A stretch of 64,000 nucleotides of DNA, from contig NZ_CP145905.1 in NCBI RefSeq assembly GCF_036894955.1, positions 2,870,501 through 2,934,500 on the forward strand. Reading direction: 5' to 3'. A program made the translations under genes and the position numbers. Below are positions 1 through 8,052 of the stretch, one piece after another (the first letter of the stretch is position 1; each line of letters starts with the position of its first letter). The DNA comes from Paenibacillus sp. KS-LC4. GTDB lineage: Bacteria; Bacillota; Bacilli; Paenibacillales; Paenibacillaceae. The notes under the pieces were generated by a model. It was not told where the DNA came from. It saw nothing but the letters and a program-made list of their open reading frames with translations, and searched no databases.

Positions 1-44
1 GGCGCGAGCTTGAATATTTGACATTAATGGTGGTGAGAAAATGA
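1..44 (+). CDS. 3' end of an upstream gene, probably cobalamin operon (partial)
   Basis: The frame beginning at base 3 reads RELEYLTLMVVRK and stops with TGA at 42-44. That stop overlaps the ATG of the next gene in an ATGA arrangement. The same 4-base stop/start overlap occurs between the next two cob genes, so this is likely the tail of another corrin gene translated in series. Thirteen residues are too few to name the product. Confidence 0.5.
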   Translation, partial: RELEYLTLMVVRK

Positions 45-820
45 TCGTACATATTATAGGCGCGGGTCCCGGTGATCCGGATCTCATTACGGTAAAAGGG
101 CTAAAGCTGCTGCAAGCGGCCGATGTTGTCATGTATACCGATTCACTCGTTAACGAAGAGCTGATTGCGAAAGCGAAGCCCGAAGCCGAGGTGCTGAAAA
201 GCGCAGGCATGGACTTGGATGAAATGGTTGGCATCATTGTAGACCGCGTGAAGCAGGGAAAAAGCGTAGCCCGCATCCATACGGGCGATCCCGCGATGTA
301 TGGGGCTATTTTGGAGCAGATGGTGCTGCTTAAGCGTGAAGGCATCCATTGTGAAATCGTGCCGGGCGTGAGCTCCGTATTTGCTGCCGCTGCCGCGGTT
401 GGCGCTGAGCTGACGATACCTGACCTGACCCAAACGGTCATTTTGACGCGGGCCGAAGGACGGACGCCTGTCCCCGAGCTGGAGAAGCTGAAGGATTTGG
501 CGGCGCATCGCTGTACAATCGCGTTGTTCCTCAGTGCTACGCTGACGCGCAAAGTCGTACAGGAGTTTAAAGATGCCGGCTGGGAGGACGAGACGCCGAT
601 TGCCGTCGTTCGCCGGGCGAGCTGGCCGGATCAGCTCATTATTCGCACAACGCTTGCGGGGCTTGACAATGCGATGCGTGAGCATGGCATTCGCGCGCAT
701 GCGATGATTTTGGCAGGCTGGGCGCTTGACCCAGAGCTGCACAATAAAGATGCGCACCGTTCAAAGCTGTATGACAAAACGTTCACGCACCGCTTCCGCA
801 GAGGAGTGAAGCCGGAATGA
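41..820 (+). CDS. cbiF: Cobalt-precorrin-4 C11-methyltransferase CbiF/CobM
   Basis: A 259-residue SAM-dependent methyltransferase of the tetrapyrrole methylase family that methylates C-11 of cobalt-precorrin-4 in the cytoplasm during B12 ring synthesis. The N-terminus carries the family glycine loop GAGPGDPDLIT (residues 7-17). GDPAMYGA (about 82-89) and PGVSS (about 107-111) form the rest of the SAM/substrate cleft. Length matches the family. The start follows GGTGGTGAG closely. It overlaps the upstream frame by ATGA and the next gene cbiG by 4 bases, so the genes are translationally coupled. Pairing with cbiG, a gene of the oxygen-independent route, favours CbiF over the aerobic CobM. Confidence 0.93.
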   Translation: MIVHIIGAGPGDPDLITVKGLKLLQAADVVMYTDSLVNEELIAKAKPEAEVLKSAGMDLDEMVGIIVDRVKQGKSVARIHTGDPAMYGAILEQMVLLKREGIHCEIVPGVSSVFAAAAAVGAELTIPDLTQTVILTRAEGRTPVPELEKLKDLAAHRCTIALFLSATLTRKVVQEFKDAGWEDETPIAVVRRASWPDQLIIRTTLAGLDNAMREHGIRAHAMILAGWALDPELHNKDAHRSKLYDKTFTHRFRRGVKPE

Positions 821-1950
821 GCGTAATCATTCAGCTGGAAGAAGGCGTAATTCCGGATATTAGCCAAAAACACGAATATGCCGTAGTTGCGATTACAAAG
901 CATGGCGTGCAGACTGGCAGACGGCTGCTGGAAAATATGGGCGCCGTCGATTTGTATTACATGGGCAAATTTGAAGCAGGAGATGAAGAAAGTCGCGGGA
1001 TTCAGCTGTTTAACGGCTCGGTGCGCATGCTGTTTCCTGCTTTGTTTCCGAAATATAAAGGAATCATCTGTATTATATCGCTTGGCGCCGTTGTGCGAAT
1101 GATTGCTCCATTGCTGCAAGACAAGAAGAAGGACCCTGGCATCGTCGTTATTGACGATAAGGGGGAGCATGTCATTAGCGTGCTGTCCGGCCATCTCGGA
1201 GGAGCGAATGAGCTGACGCGTGAGACGGCGGCGGCAATTGGCGCGCGCCCAGTATTGACGACGGCATCGGATGTACAGCGCACGCTGCCTGTCGATTTGT
1301 TCGGGCGTCGCTTTGGCTGGGAGTGGGAAAGCGATGCAAAGCTGACGCCTGTCAGCGCCGCTGTCGTCAATGAGGAGCCTGTTGCAATTGTGCAGGAGTC
1401 GGGCGAGCGGAACTGGTGGATGCATGACACACCAATGCCTCCTAACCTGGTCGTATATGACTCGATTGCCGCAGCAGAGGCTGCCGCGCCTAACGCGGCG
1501 CTCATAGTCACACACCGCCTGCTGGAGGAGGAGGAGCAGAAGCTGCTGGATAATGGCGTGCTTTACCGTCCGAAGGTGCTGGCGCTTGGTATTGGCTGCA
1601 ATCGGGGGACGTCTGCGGAGGAAATCGAAGCGGTTATTGCTTCTTCCTTAGAAGGTATTCGTGCTTCGATCCGCAGTGTCAAGGCAATCTGCACCATTGA
1701 TCTTAAGAAGGATGAAGAGGGACTGCTTGCGGTATGCGCCAAGCATGGCTGGCCGCTGGTAACGTATACGCCTGCCGAACTGAACGAAGAGGAAATTAGC
1801 GAGCCTTCTGAAACGGTATTTAAATTTACTGGAGCATACGGAGTAAGCGAGCCTGCGGCAAAGCGTTATACGAAAAGCAATGAGCTGCTGCTGGGCAAGC
1901 AAAAATCCGGCAATGTCACGATTTCAATTGGACTTATTCCATACTCATAG
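817..1950 (+). CDS. cbiG: Cobalt-precorrin-5A hydrolase CbiG
   Basis: A 377-residue protein of the CbiG family, which opens the delta-lactone of cobalt-precorrin-5A and releases acetaldehyde during ring contraction in anaerobic B12 synthesis. Visible family motifs are SLGAVVRMIAPLL (about residues 88-100), SGHLGGANELT (about 123-133) and, at the start of the C-terminal domain, GIGCNRGTS (about 258-266). N-terminal, central and C-terminal domains all appear present. Its ATG overlaps the cbiF stop (ATGA), indicating coupled translation. It is followed by an intergenic repeat element and not directly by cbiA, so the operon may be interrupted or attenuated here. Confidence 0.93.
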   Translation: MSVIIQLEEGVIPDISQKHEYAVVAITKHGVQTGRRLLENMGAVDLYYMGKFEAGDEESRGIQLFNGSVRMLFPALFPKYKGIICIISLGAVVRMIAPLLQDKKKDPGIVVIDDKGEHVISVLSGHLGGANELTRETAAAIGARPVLTTASDVQRTLPVDLFGRRFGWEWESDAKLTPVSAAVVNEEPVAIVQESGERNWWMHDTPMPPNLVVYDSIAAAEAAAPNAALIVTHRLLEEEEQKLLDNGVLYRPKVLALGIGCNRGTSAEEIEAVIASSLEGIRASIRSVKAICTIDLKKDEEGLLAVCAKHGWPLVTYTPAELNEEEISEPSETVFKFTGAYGVSEPAAKRYTKSNELLLGKQKSGNVTISIGLIPYS

Positions 1951-1973
1951 GCTCGTGCAGCATTGCTTTTTTC

Positions 1974-2081
1974 AAAATATAGGAAGTATATGATTGCTCG
2001 ATCCTTTCTCTATATTTCTCGAATGAAACGCGCTGTGCCGCTATAGGATGGCGACAGCCGTTTCACCTTGTCGCAAGTTTT
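1974..2081 (+). repeat. Dispersed intergenic repeat, copy A
   Basis: First of four related elements of about 105-111 bp (others at 3532, 18484 and 23845). It opens AAAATATAGGAAG, has the inverted partner ATCCTTTCTCTATATTT at about 2001-2017, the shared core GAATGAAACGCGCTG at 2021-2035, then a GC-rich hairpin region and a final T-run. The nested second hairpin is degenerate in this copy. It lies between cbiG and cbiA, ending 22 bases before the cbiA ATG. A long in-frame TTG-started extension of cbiA would run through it and is unlikely to be real. Confidence 0.75.
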
Positions 2082-2103
2082 TAATGAAAGGAATTCACCT
2101 GTT

Positions 2104-3504
2104 ATGACGATAGCAACGCAGAAAAGAATCATCATTGCCGGAACGGGCAGCGGAGTGGGCAAAACGACGACAACCGTCGGGCTGATGGCTGCTTTAGCGC
2201 GCAGAGGTTTCGCGGTACAAGGCTTTAAGAGCGGGCCGGACTACATTGATCCGACCTATCATACGGCGGCGACAGGGCGGCAGTCACGTAATTTGGACAG
2301 CTGGATGTGTCCTCCTGCCACGGTGAAGGAAATTTATTCGCGTGCTTCAAGCACGGCGGATATTTCAATCATTGAAGGTGTCATGGGGCTGTATGATGGC
2401 AAAAATCCGCTTTCGAACGAAGGCAGTACCGCTGAGCTTGCGGTGCTGCTGGATTGCCCCGTGCTGCTGGTCGTCAACTGCCAAAGCATGGCTCGCAGTG
2501 CAGCGGCTATTGTGAAGGGCTTTCAGGCGCTGGATGAGAAGGTGCGTATCGTCGGCGTCATAGTGAACAAGGTGGGCAGCGACAGCCATTATGAGATTGT
2601 GAAGGCCGCTATTGAGCAGGAATGCGGCATTCCGGTTGTTGGTCATTTCAAGCGCAGCAGCGAGCTGCATATACCCGAGCGTCACTTGGGCCTCGTGCCT
2701 TCCATTGAACGCGGCGAGCTGTCGCCTTTGTTTGACCAGCTGGCTGCGATGTGCGAAGCGACTGTTGATCTTGAACGCGTGCTTGCGTTGGCAGAAGCGC
2801 CAGTCATATCTGAAGCAGCAGCGACCTCCTTATTCGCGAGAAGAGCGTCAGAGGGCAGCGTGCGAATGGCGGTTGCCAAGGACGCGGCGTTTCATTTTTA
2901 TTATCCAGATAATCTTGAGCTGCTGGAGGCATGTGGAGCCGAGCTTATTTACTTCTCGCCGCTTGCAGGGGAAGCTGTGCCGAAGGATGTATCAGGCTTG
3001 TATATTGGCGGCGGCTTTCCGGAAGAATTTGCCGAGCAGTTGGCGCAGCAGCAGCACGTTCACCAGTCGGTGCGGGATGCGATTGCTGGCGGCATGCCGA
3101 CGCTTGCTGAATGTGGCGGTTATATGTATTTAACGGAGCAGCTTACGAATACGAGAGGCAATAGCTATGCGATGGCTGGCGTGTTGCCGGGAAGTGTGGT
3201 CATGCAGGGCAAGCTTGCAGCGTTAGGTTATCGGGAGGCAAAGGGTCTAGGCGCTAATTTTCTGCTGCCTGAGGGCGATCAGGCTCGCGGACATGAATTT
3301 CATTATTCTGTCTATGTGCCAAGCACCGATAGCGAAACACCGGAGCCTGCCTACGAGACTAAGGGCAGACGCGGCGTGAAGCAGGAAGGGGCGCAGCTCG
3401 CGCAGCTGGTTGCAGGCTATACGCACTTCCATTTTGCCTCAAATCCGGGGATGGCTGAGCGCTGGATTGCTGCATGCCAGGCCTATTCTGCTCGTAAAGC
3501 ATAA
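2104..3504 (+). CDS. cbiA: Cobyrinate a,c-diamide synthase CbiA/CobB
   Basis: A 466-residue ATP- and glutamine-dependent amidotransferase that amidates the a and c carboxylates of (co)cobyrinate. The N-terminal dethiobiotin-synthetase-like half has the P-loop GTGSGVGKTTTT near its start, then GPDYIDP and GVMGLYDG. The C-terminal class-I glutaminase half has GGGFPEEFAEQL, the nucleophile cysteine in AECGGYMYL, and the catalytic histidine region YTHFHFASNPG. The ATG at 2104 is preceded by GAAAGGA and begins just before the P-loop. A TTG at 2068 would add 12 residues encoded by repeat copy A and is rejected. It follows cbiG, completing the visible part of the B12 operon. Confidence 0.92.
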   Translation: MTIATQKRIIIAGTGSGVGKTTTTVGLMAALARRGFAVQGFKSGPDYIDPTYHTAATGRQSRNLDSWMCPPATVKEIYSRASSTADISIIEGVMGLYDGKNPLSNEGSTAELAVLLDCPVLLVVNCQSMARSAAAIVKGFQALDEKVRIVGVIVNKVGSDSHYEIVKAAIEQECGIPVVGHFKRSSELHIPERHLGLVPSIERGELSPLFDQLAAMCEATVDLERVLALAEAPVISEAAATSLFARRASEGSVRMAVAKDAAFHFYYPDNLELLEACGAELIYFSPLAGEAVPKDVSGLYIGGGFPEEFAEQLAQQQHVHQSVRDAIAGGMPTLAECGGYMYLTEQLTNTRGNSYAMAGVLPGSVVMQGKLAALGYREAKGLGANFLLPEGDQARGHEFHYSVYVPSTDSETPEPAYETKGRRGVKQEGAQLAQLVAGYTHFHFASNPGMAERWIAACQAYSARKA

Positions 3505-3531
3505 CTTGCGTTGAAGCGCTTACGCTTAATG

Positions 3532-3637
3532 AAAATATAGGAAAGGATATGATAGTTCCATCCATTCTCTATATTTCTAAGGCAAAGCTCTTCAACGCCA
3601 TGGAGGGACGACGAAATCGTTTTTGCTTGGCCATTTT
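3532..3637 (+). repeat. Dispersed intergenic repeat, copy B (diverged)
   Basis: This copy has a well kept first half, with AAAATATAGGAAAGGATATGAT at 3532-3553 (22 bases, split here as AAAATATAGG plus AAAGGATATGAT) and its partner CCATTCTCTATATTTCT further on, forming a long hairpin. The second half has drifted but still ends in TTGGCCATTTT like the TTGGCGGTTTT of the other copies. It lies between cbiA and the small gene at 3728. Confidence 0.6.
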
Positions 3638-3727
3638 AAACATTTCGTAACTTTTATATGTAGGGTTTCCGCTATCATAGTAACAGATGAGTAACCTAAA
3701 CATATAACCGGGGGATGTCCAATTACT

Positions 3728-3976
3728 ATGACGGATTTTCAATATAAAATAAATCGTTTAAGACAATGCGAGTCTACTTGCTATACGATATGTCTAAAGC
3801 TATTGCAGAACGAGCAGCAGGCGGCGAAAGCGGCGGAATGGCTGCTCAAACGCTTGTTTGCAGACGAGCAGTTTTGGCAAATCTCCGAGGCTGCACGGGA
3901 TCGGTATATTTTTCGAATCGCAAGCAGTGCTTATTTAAATCAGACACAGATGCGCTCCTTTATGAAAACTTCATAG
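3728..3976 (+). CDS. Small sigma-70 region-2-like protein
   Basis: An 82-residue hypothetical protein. The segment CYTICLKLLQNEQQAAKAA followed by EWLLKRLF (about residues 18-45) has the spacing of the sigma-70 region 2 helix (LxxLxxxxxxAxxxxxxxFxxxF). There is no region 4, so it cannot be a complete ECF factor. It could be a truncated sigma remnant or a small regulator built on region 2. The start is preceded by CCGGGGGATG about 10 bases upstream. It sits alone between repeat copy B and an MFS gene that starts 39 bases after its stop, so the two may be co-transcribed. The function is not known. Confidence 0.6.
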   Translation: MTDFQYKINRLRQCESTCYTICLKLLQNEQQAAKAAEWLLKRLFADEQFWQISEAARDRYIFRIASSAYLNQTQMRSFMKTS

Positions 3977-4015
3977 GGGGCGTGTTTGTTGTTAAGGGAA
4001 GAAAGCAGGGTGACT

Positions 4016-5425
4016 ATGATGAATACGAGCAATACACGCAGCATTACGATTGCACTGTTCGTAGCGACCTTTCTGGCAGCGATCGAAGGGACGATCGTCA
4101 GTACGGCTATGCCGAGCATCACGCGAGAGCTGCAAGGAACCCAGCAGTATAGCTGGATTATTTCGATTTATTTGCTTGCTACGGTCGTCACAACACCGAT
4201 TTATGGCAAGCTGTCAGATTTATTTGGCCGCAAAAATATGTTTATGATTGGGGCAGCGATTTTTTTGTGCGGCTCGATGCTCTCCGGCCTTGCGCAAACG
4301 ATGACGCAGCTTATTGTTTTTCGCGCGATACAAGGGCTGGGGGCTGGTGCGCTTACAACGATTCCTTATACGATAATCGGTGATTTATACGCTTATGAGC
4401 AGCGGGCGAAAGTTCAGGGCTGGATGTCGAGCATTTGGGGAATAGCTGGTATATCGGGTCCTTTGCTTGGCGGGCTGTTAGTCGATTATGTCTCTTGGCG
4501 GGCGATATTTTATATGAATTTGCCCTTTGGCATAATCGCGATGTTTCTGCTTGGCTCTACTTTGAAGGAGGCTTATGAGAAGCGGAAGCGCTCGATTGAT
4601 TATGGCGGAATTGGCACGTTCGCCGTAGGCATGTTCTGTTTTCTCTATGCCTTGACCCTGCTGCGTTCAGAGACGGGCGAGCAGGGAGCCAGCTATATGG
4701 AAATCGGACTGCTTTTTGCGGTTGCTGCAGTGCTGCTGGCACTGTTCTTCTATATTGAGAAGCGTGTGCAGGAGCCGCTGATCCCGCTCGTATTGTTCAA
4801 AAATCGCACCATTAGCATGGTGAATTTGCTCAGCTTTTTGCTATGCGTCGTCAATGTCGTTATTATTTTTTATTTGCCGCTCTGGCTTCAGGGGGTATAT
4901 GGAAAAAGCGCCACCTATTCGGGTTTGGCGATGATTCCGCTCTCGGTCAGCTGGCCGCTCGGCTCGATTTTGGCAGGCACATGGATATCGCGAATGGGGC
5001 TGAGAAATATAACGCTGCTCAGCGCGCTTTCCCTCGTATTAGGAAGCCTGGGCTTTATGTTCCTGAATGCGGCAACGCCGATTGCCTTGTTTATGCTCTA
5101 TATGTTTTTAACGGGCTTAAGCTTTGGGCTTGCATTAACCAGCTGTACCATATCCGTATCATCCGCTGTCGAACGGCAAATGCGCGGTGCCTCGGTTGCC
5201 ACGAATAACTTTATACGGACGCTTGGCCAGACGATCGGAATCGCTTTATTCGGCCTTCTGCTGCACACAGGGAGCACGAATATCATCGACCCGTTGTTGC
5301 TGGAGGAAAGCTTGCACCGAATTTTTACGATAGTGGTCGTATTGTCGCTTGTTGTTGGTGCTGTATCGCTTGCATTGCCCCGTATTTCCTCGGCAGAGCG
5401 TCAGGAAACGAAGCACGCTTCTTAA
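4016..5425 (+). CDS. MFS multidrug/proton antiporter, DHA2 (EmrB/QacA) type
   Basis: A membrane exporter of about 469 residues driven by the proton gradient. Visible features are the DHA2-type opening IEGTIVSTAMPSI (antiporter motif D1-like), motif A in GKLSDLFGRKNMF, FRAIQGLGAGAL (motif B-like) and ISGPLLGGLLVDY (motif C, typical of antiporters). The number of hydrophobic blocks is consistent with 14 helices. The ATGATG at 4016 is preferred; a TTG at 3986 would add ten charged residues before the first helix. The substrate cannot be read from sequence; drug or metabolite efflux is typical of the family. Confidence 0.88.
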   Translation: MMNTSNTRSITIALFVATFLAAIEGTIVSTAMPSITRELQGTQQYSWIISIYLLATVVTTPIYGKLSDLFGRKNMFMIGAAIFLCGSMLSGLAQTMTQLIVFRAIQGLGAGALTTIPYTIIGDLYAYEQRAKVQGWMSSIWGIAGISGPLLGGLLVDYVSWRAIFYMNLPFGIIAMFLLGSTLKEAYEKRKRSIDYGGIGTFAVGMFCFLYALTLLRSETGEQGASYMEIGLLFAVAAVLLALFFYIEKRVQEPLIPLVLFKNRTISMVNLLSFLLCVVNVVIIFYLPLWLQGVYGKSATYSGLAMIPLSVSWPLGSILAGTWISRMGLRNITLLSALSLVLGSLGFMFLNAATPIALFMLYMFLTGLSFGLALTSCTISVSSAVERQMRGASVATNNFIRTLGQTIGIALFGLLLHTGSTNIIDPLLLEESLHRIFTIVVVLSLVVGAVSLALPRISSAERQETKHAS

Positions 5426-5535
5426 AATATTCGTCATAAATAAGGGGTAGAGTGCAACTTTTCAGATTAATTTGCGTCCAAACTTTTGGCGGATATGTAG
5501 AAAAATCGCAATTTATTTTGGAAAAGGAGATTCAC

Positions 5536-7509
5536 ATGCTTAAAAAAGTCAGCTTATTTGCACTCGTATTCCTTTTTGTCTTTACTTTGGCTGTGCCGAT
5601 TCAGGCGGAAGCAGCGCAAAATGTCCTAGGTCAAGAGCAGCTCGTTCTGCTTCAAAAGTCGAATAAAATGTACCAAAATGGCACGCTGTATACAGCTACA
5701 CAGCCTGTAACTGAACTGAAAGGCACGACCTATGTTTCGGCGCGCTCAATTGCAGAGCGGCTCGGCGGCAAAGTCGTATTTGATAAGGTAGCTAAGGAGT
5801 ATGTGCTGACGACGGAAAAAAACGTACTTCGTTATGCCATTGGGAGCTCCTCCTACAATGTGAACGGAACCGTACAAAAGTTTACTGGAGCACCTTACAA
5901 TTTAAAGGGTACGCTGATGATTCCGCTTCGCACGCTGCTGCAGCCGCAGGGCATCGCGATGAAAGTGAACAAGGCGGAGAAAAAAATAACGCTGACGTGG
6001 ACAGTAAAGATCGCGCCAGTCGCAACTTTTACAGTAAGCCCTAAAGTCATTTATGCGAATGAGACACAAGTGACATATACGAACCAGACGACTAGCAGCA
6101 CCCCTATCATAGACGAGCGCTGGGATGGAAATTTGGCGATGTTTGAACAGCCTGGCACGTATACGGTAACGCATTGGGTTCAAGATTCGGATGGCGTCTG
6201 GAGCGAGCCATACGCAGTGACGCTTGAAGTGCTTCAACCGAACTTGCCGCCAGTCGCGAAGTTTGTCACTAACAAAACGAGCTACATGATGGGCGAGCCG
6301 ATTGAATATACCGACCTCAGCAGCGATGAAGAAAATGCGATTACGAGCACAAGCTGGACGAATAAGCAGCAAGGCTTTTTCGAGCCAGGTCCACAGACGA
6401 TTACCTTGAAGGTAACGGACAAGCATGGGGCGAGCAATGAATTTTCGCTTTCGATTATGATTGAAGATCAAGAGCTTTATTCCAAACAGGACTTTGGCAT
6501 GTTGTTCACGCCTCCTGGAGAGCGCTTCTCGATTAATGGAGCTTCGGTTCTGAATTATGATGTGATTCCGTATTCATTGACAGAGTATGGACAGCAAACG
6601 CTGCTTCGCAGCAACAGCCCAGAGCGAATTGTAAATGAAGGCGTGTATTATACGGACTCGGCTTCTGGCAACGTCCGATTGATGTCACATAACGTAAACA
6701 ACCGCCTAAACAATGTGCGCATGTACATCGTCGCGACGAACGAGACGAATCAGGAAGCGACAGTTCAGACACAGCGCGTCGGTATTGGCGGTCCTGCGCT
6801 GTACGTGTCGGCAACGGGCAAATCTTCTATTAGCAAATATTTGACCTCGCGTATGAATCCAGTCATGAATGATATTACAACGATTCCTGCGGGCGAGAGC
6901 CGTCTTATTTTGAAGCAGCTCAGCGATTTGAAAATTTCGCCGGACCGCGTTTTGACAATGATGGCGGATGTTTCGACCTCCGGCCCAATTAAATTCAGCT
7001 ACGTCATTATTGATGACGGCAAGGATGTGCTGTCCGAGCTGCCGCTGCTGCCGTATCTGGAGCCGGATGGTATTCACATTCGCGGTACATTCGAGAAGGC
7101 GGACCGTACGATTAACCTGACCCAGCCTATAGGCTCAGAGCCAGGTCGTATGATATTTGGCGATAAAGTAGTTGATACACGCCTTACAACGATCGACAAG
7201 CTTACAGGAGCGACGATTTACAACGAAGGAAATTATGGCGTTGTTTACGTCGTGAAGCTGTTCAATGTTCAGCCTAATACGCTCATCGCCTTGAATCCGC
7301 GTGGCGGACATTATGGCGGTGCCTTCCTCGTCAACAACAATGTTGTTCTGACGACGAATAACTCCTTCCTTGCGAACAACGGTGAAGCAGGTGTCCTGTA
7401 CCGTACAGGAAGCACATCAGAAGCTGTAACCATTGTATTCTCGCCAGCATCTGGAAGCAATCTGCCAATCAATTTGCTGTTTATGCCAATGCCAGAGAAG
7501 AAAGGCTAG
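5536..7509 (+). CDS. Secreted protein with copper-amine-oxidase N-domain and PKD-like domains
   Basis: A 657-residue exported protein. Residues 1-28 form a Sec signal peptide (MLKKVSLFALVFLF, then a cleavage region near AEA). About residues 45-155 match the copper amine oxidase N-terminal (stalk) fold common in Paenibacillus surface proteins, with YVSARSIAERLGGKV and MIPLRTLLQPQGI. Two beta-sandwich PKD-like units follow (about 158-235 and 240-315), each ending in YTVTHWVQDSDG or ITLKVTDKHGAS type strands. The C-terminal 340 residues are unassigned. No catalytic amine oxidase domain is present, so it is not an oxidase. AAAAGGAGA precedes the ATG. It is monocistronic, with its own terminator. 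Confidence 0.85.
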   Translation: MLKKVSLFALVFLFVFTLAVPIQAEAAQNVLGQEQLVLLQKSNKMYQNGTLYTATQPVTELKGTTYVSARSIAERLGGKVVFDKVAKEYVLTTEKNVLRYAIGSSSYNVNGTVQKFTGAPYNLKGTLMIPLRTLLQPQGIAMKVNKAEKKITLTWTVKIAPVATFTVSPKVIYANETQVTYTNQTTSSTPIIDERWDGNLAMFEQPGTYTVTHWVQDSDGVWSEPYAVTLEVLQPNLPPVAKFVTNKTSYMMGEPIEYTDLSSDEENAITSTSWTNKQQGFFEPGPQTITLKVTDKHGASNEFSLSIMIEDQELYSKQDFGMLFTPPGERFSINGASVLNYDVIPYSLTEYGQQTLLRSNSPERIVNEGVYYTDSASGNVRLMSHNVNNRLNNVRMYIVATNETNQEATVQTQRVGIGGPALYVSATGKSSISKYLTSRMNPVMNDITTIPAGESRLILKQLSDLKISPDRVLTMMADVSTSGPIKFSYVIIDDGKDVLSELPLLPYLEPDGIHIRGTFEKADRTINLTQPIGSEPGRMIFGDKVVDTRLTTIDKLTGATIYNEGNYGVVYVVKLFNVQPNTLIALNPRGGHYGGAFLVNNNVVLTTNNSFLANNGEAGVLYRTGSTSEAVTIVFSPASGSNLPINLLFMPMPEKKG

Positions 7510-7533
7510 CAAATACAGCAAGCAAATTAAAGC

Positions 7534-7580
7534 AAAAGCATCCTTCTGTTCACAACTGTGAACAGAAGGATGCTTTTTTT
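7534..7580 (+). terminator. Rho-independent terminator
   Basis: A near-perfect inverted repeat (AAAAGCATCCTTCTGTTCACA and its complement around a 2-base centre) ends in a run of seven or eight T, 24 bases after the stop of the secreted protein gene. Confidence 0.92.
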
Positions 7581-7984
7581 ATCGCTTTTTATCGAGATAG
7601 GGAATTTCCGAACATTAGGCAGTGATCCATCAGCGGATACAAAGTTTTTGTTATGGCATGTGAATGATTTATGATAGCTCGTCATTGTAGCTCAGTTAAT
7701 AGAGTAGACATAAAGAGTCGAGAGAATAATGAGGAGCAAAAGTACGTATGTTTGCACTCTGTTTTATTATTGGCATTCAAAGTTCGTACTGTAGTTTAAG
7801 GATTCAGGGTGGGAACGAATTGTGCTCAAAAAGGCGAACGATAGCGAGTGTTTTTCGATGGATTGTAAGGAGAAAATCAAACGAGCGAGTTCAGTTCATG
7901 TCTTCTTTTTCTTTGAAAGCGGTATATTTAGCGTGTTTTAGGCATTTGCCCACGACAACATGTTAAGTTTAATTACATATACTA
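7581..7984. other. Intergenic region without a supported gene
   Basis: About 400 bases with no convincing gene. A 72-codon frame at 7748-7966 has no clear ribosome binding site and an unnatural composition. TAGCTCAGTTAATAGAG at about 7687-7703 resembles a tRNA D-arm, but no anticodon stem or T-loop follows. Confidence 0.5.
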
Positions 7985-8013
7985 TTGAAAAATCAGGTTA
8001 CGTGCTTTATTAT
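7985..8013 (+). promoter_or_regulatory. Sigma-A promoter of the purine catabolic block
   Basis: TTGAAA (7985-7990), a 17-base spacer, TATTAT (8008-8013). The predicted start of transcription is near 8020, about 33 bases before the first ATG of the deaminase/puc block. No recognised PucR box was seen next to it. Confidence 0.65.
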
Positions 8014-8052
8014 GTTATAAAACATGACGCAAAATTGAAAGAGGGCAATGGT

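Noticed and set aside
2068-2103. TTG-started N-terminal extension of cbiA
   Set aside because: It would translate the end of repeat copy A. The ATG at 2104 with GAAAGGA gives a normal CbiA N-terminus.
3650-3700. ECF-type promoter (GTAAC ... CGCTATC) before the sigma-like small gene
   Set aside because: The match is too short and not distinct from background AT-rich sequence.
7680-7730. tRNA-like D-arm (TAGCTCAGTTAATAGAG)
   Set aside because: No acceptor pairing, anticodon stem or GGTTCGAATCC-type T-loop follows, so a tRNA gene is not supported. It is at most a remnant or chance match.
7748-7966. 72-codon frame before the deaminase gene
   Set aside because: No ribosome binding site, odd composition and no recognisable domain. 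It lies in a promoter region.
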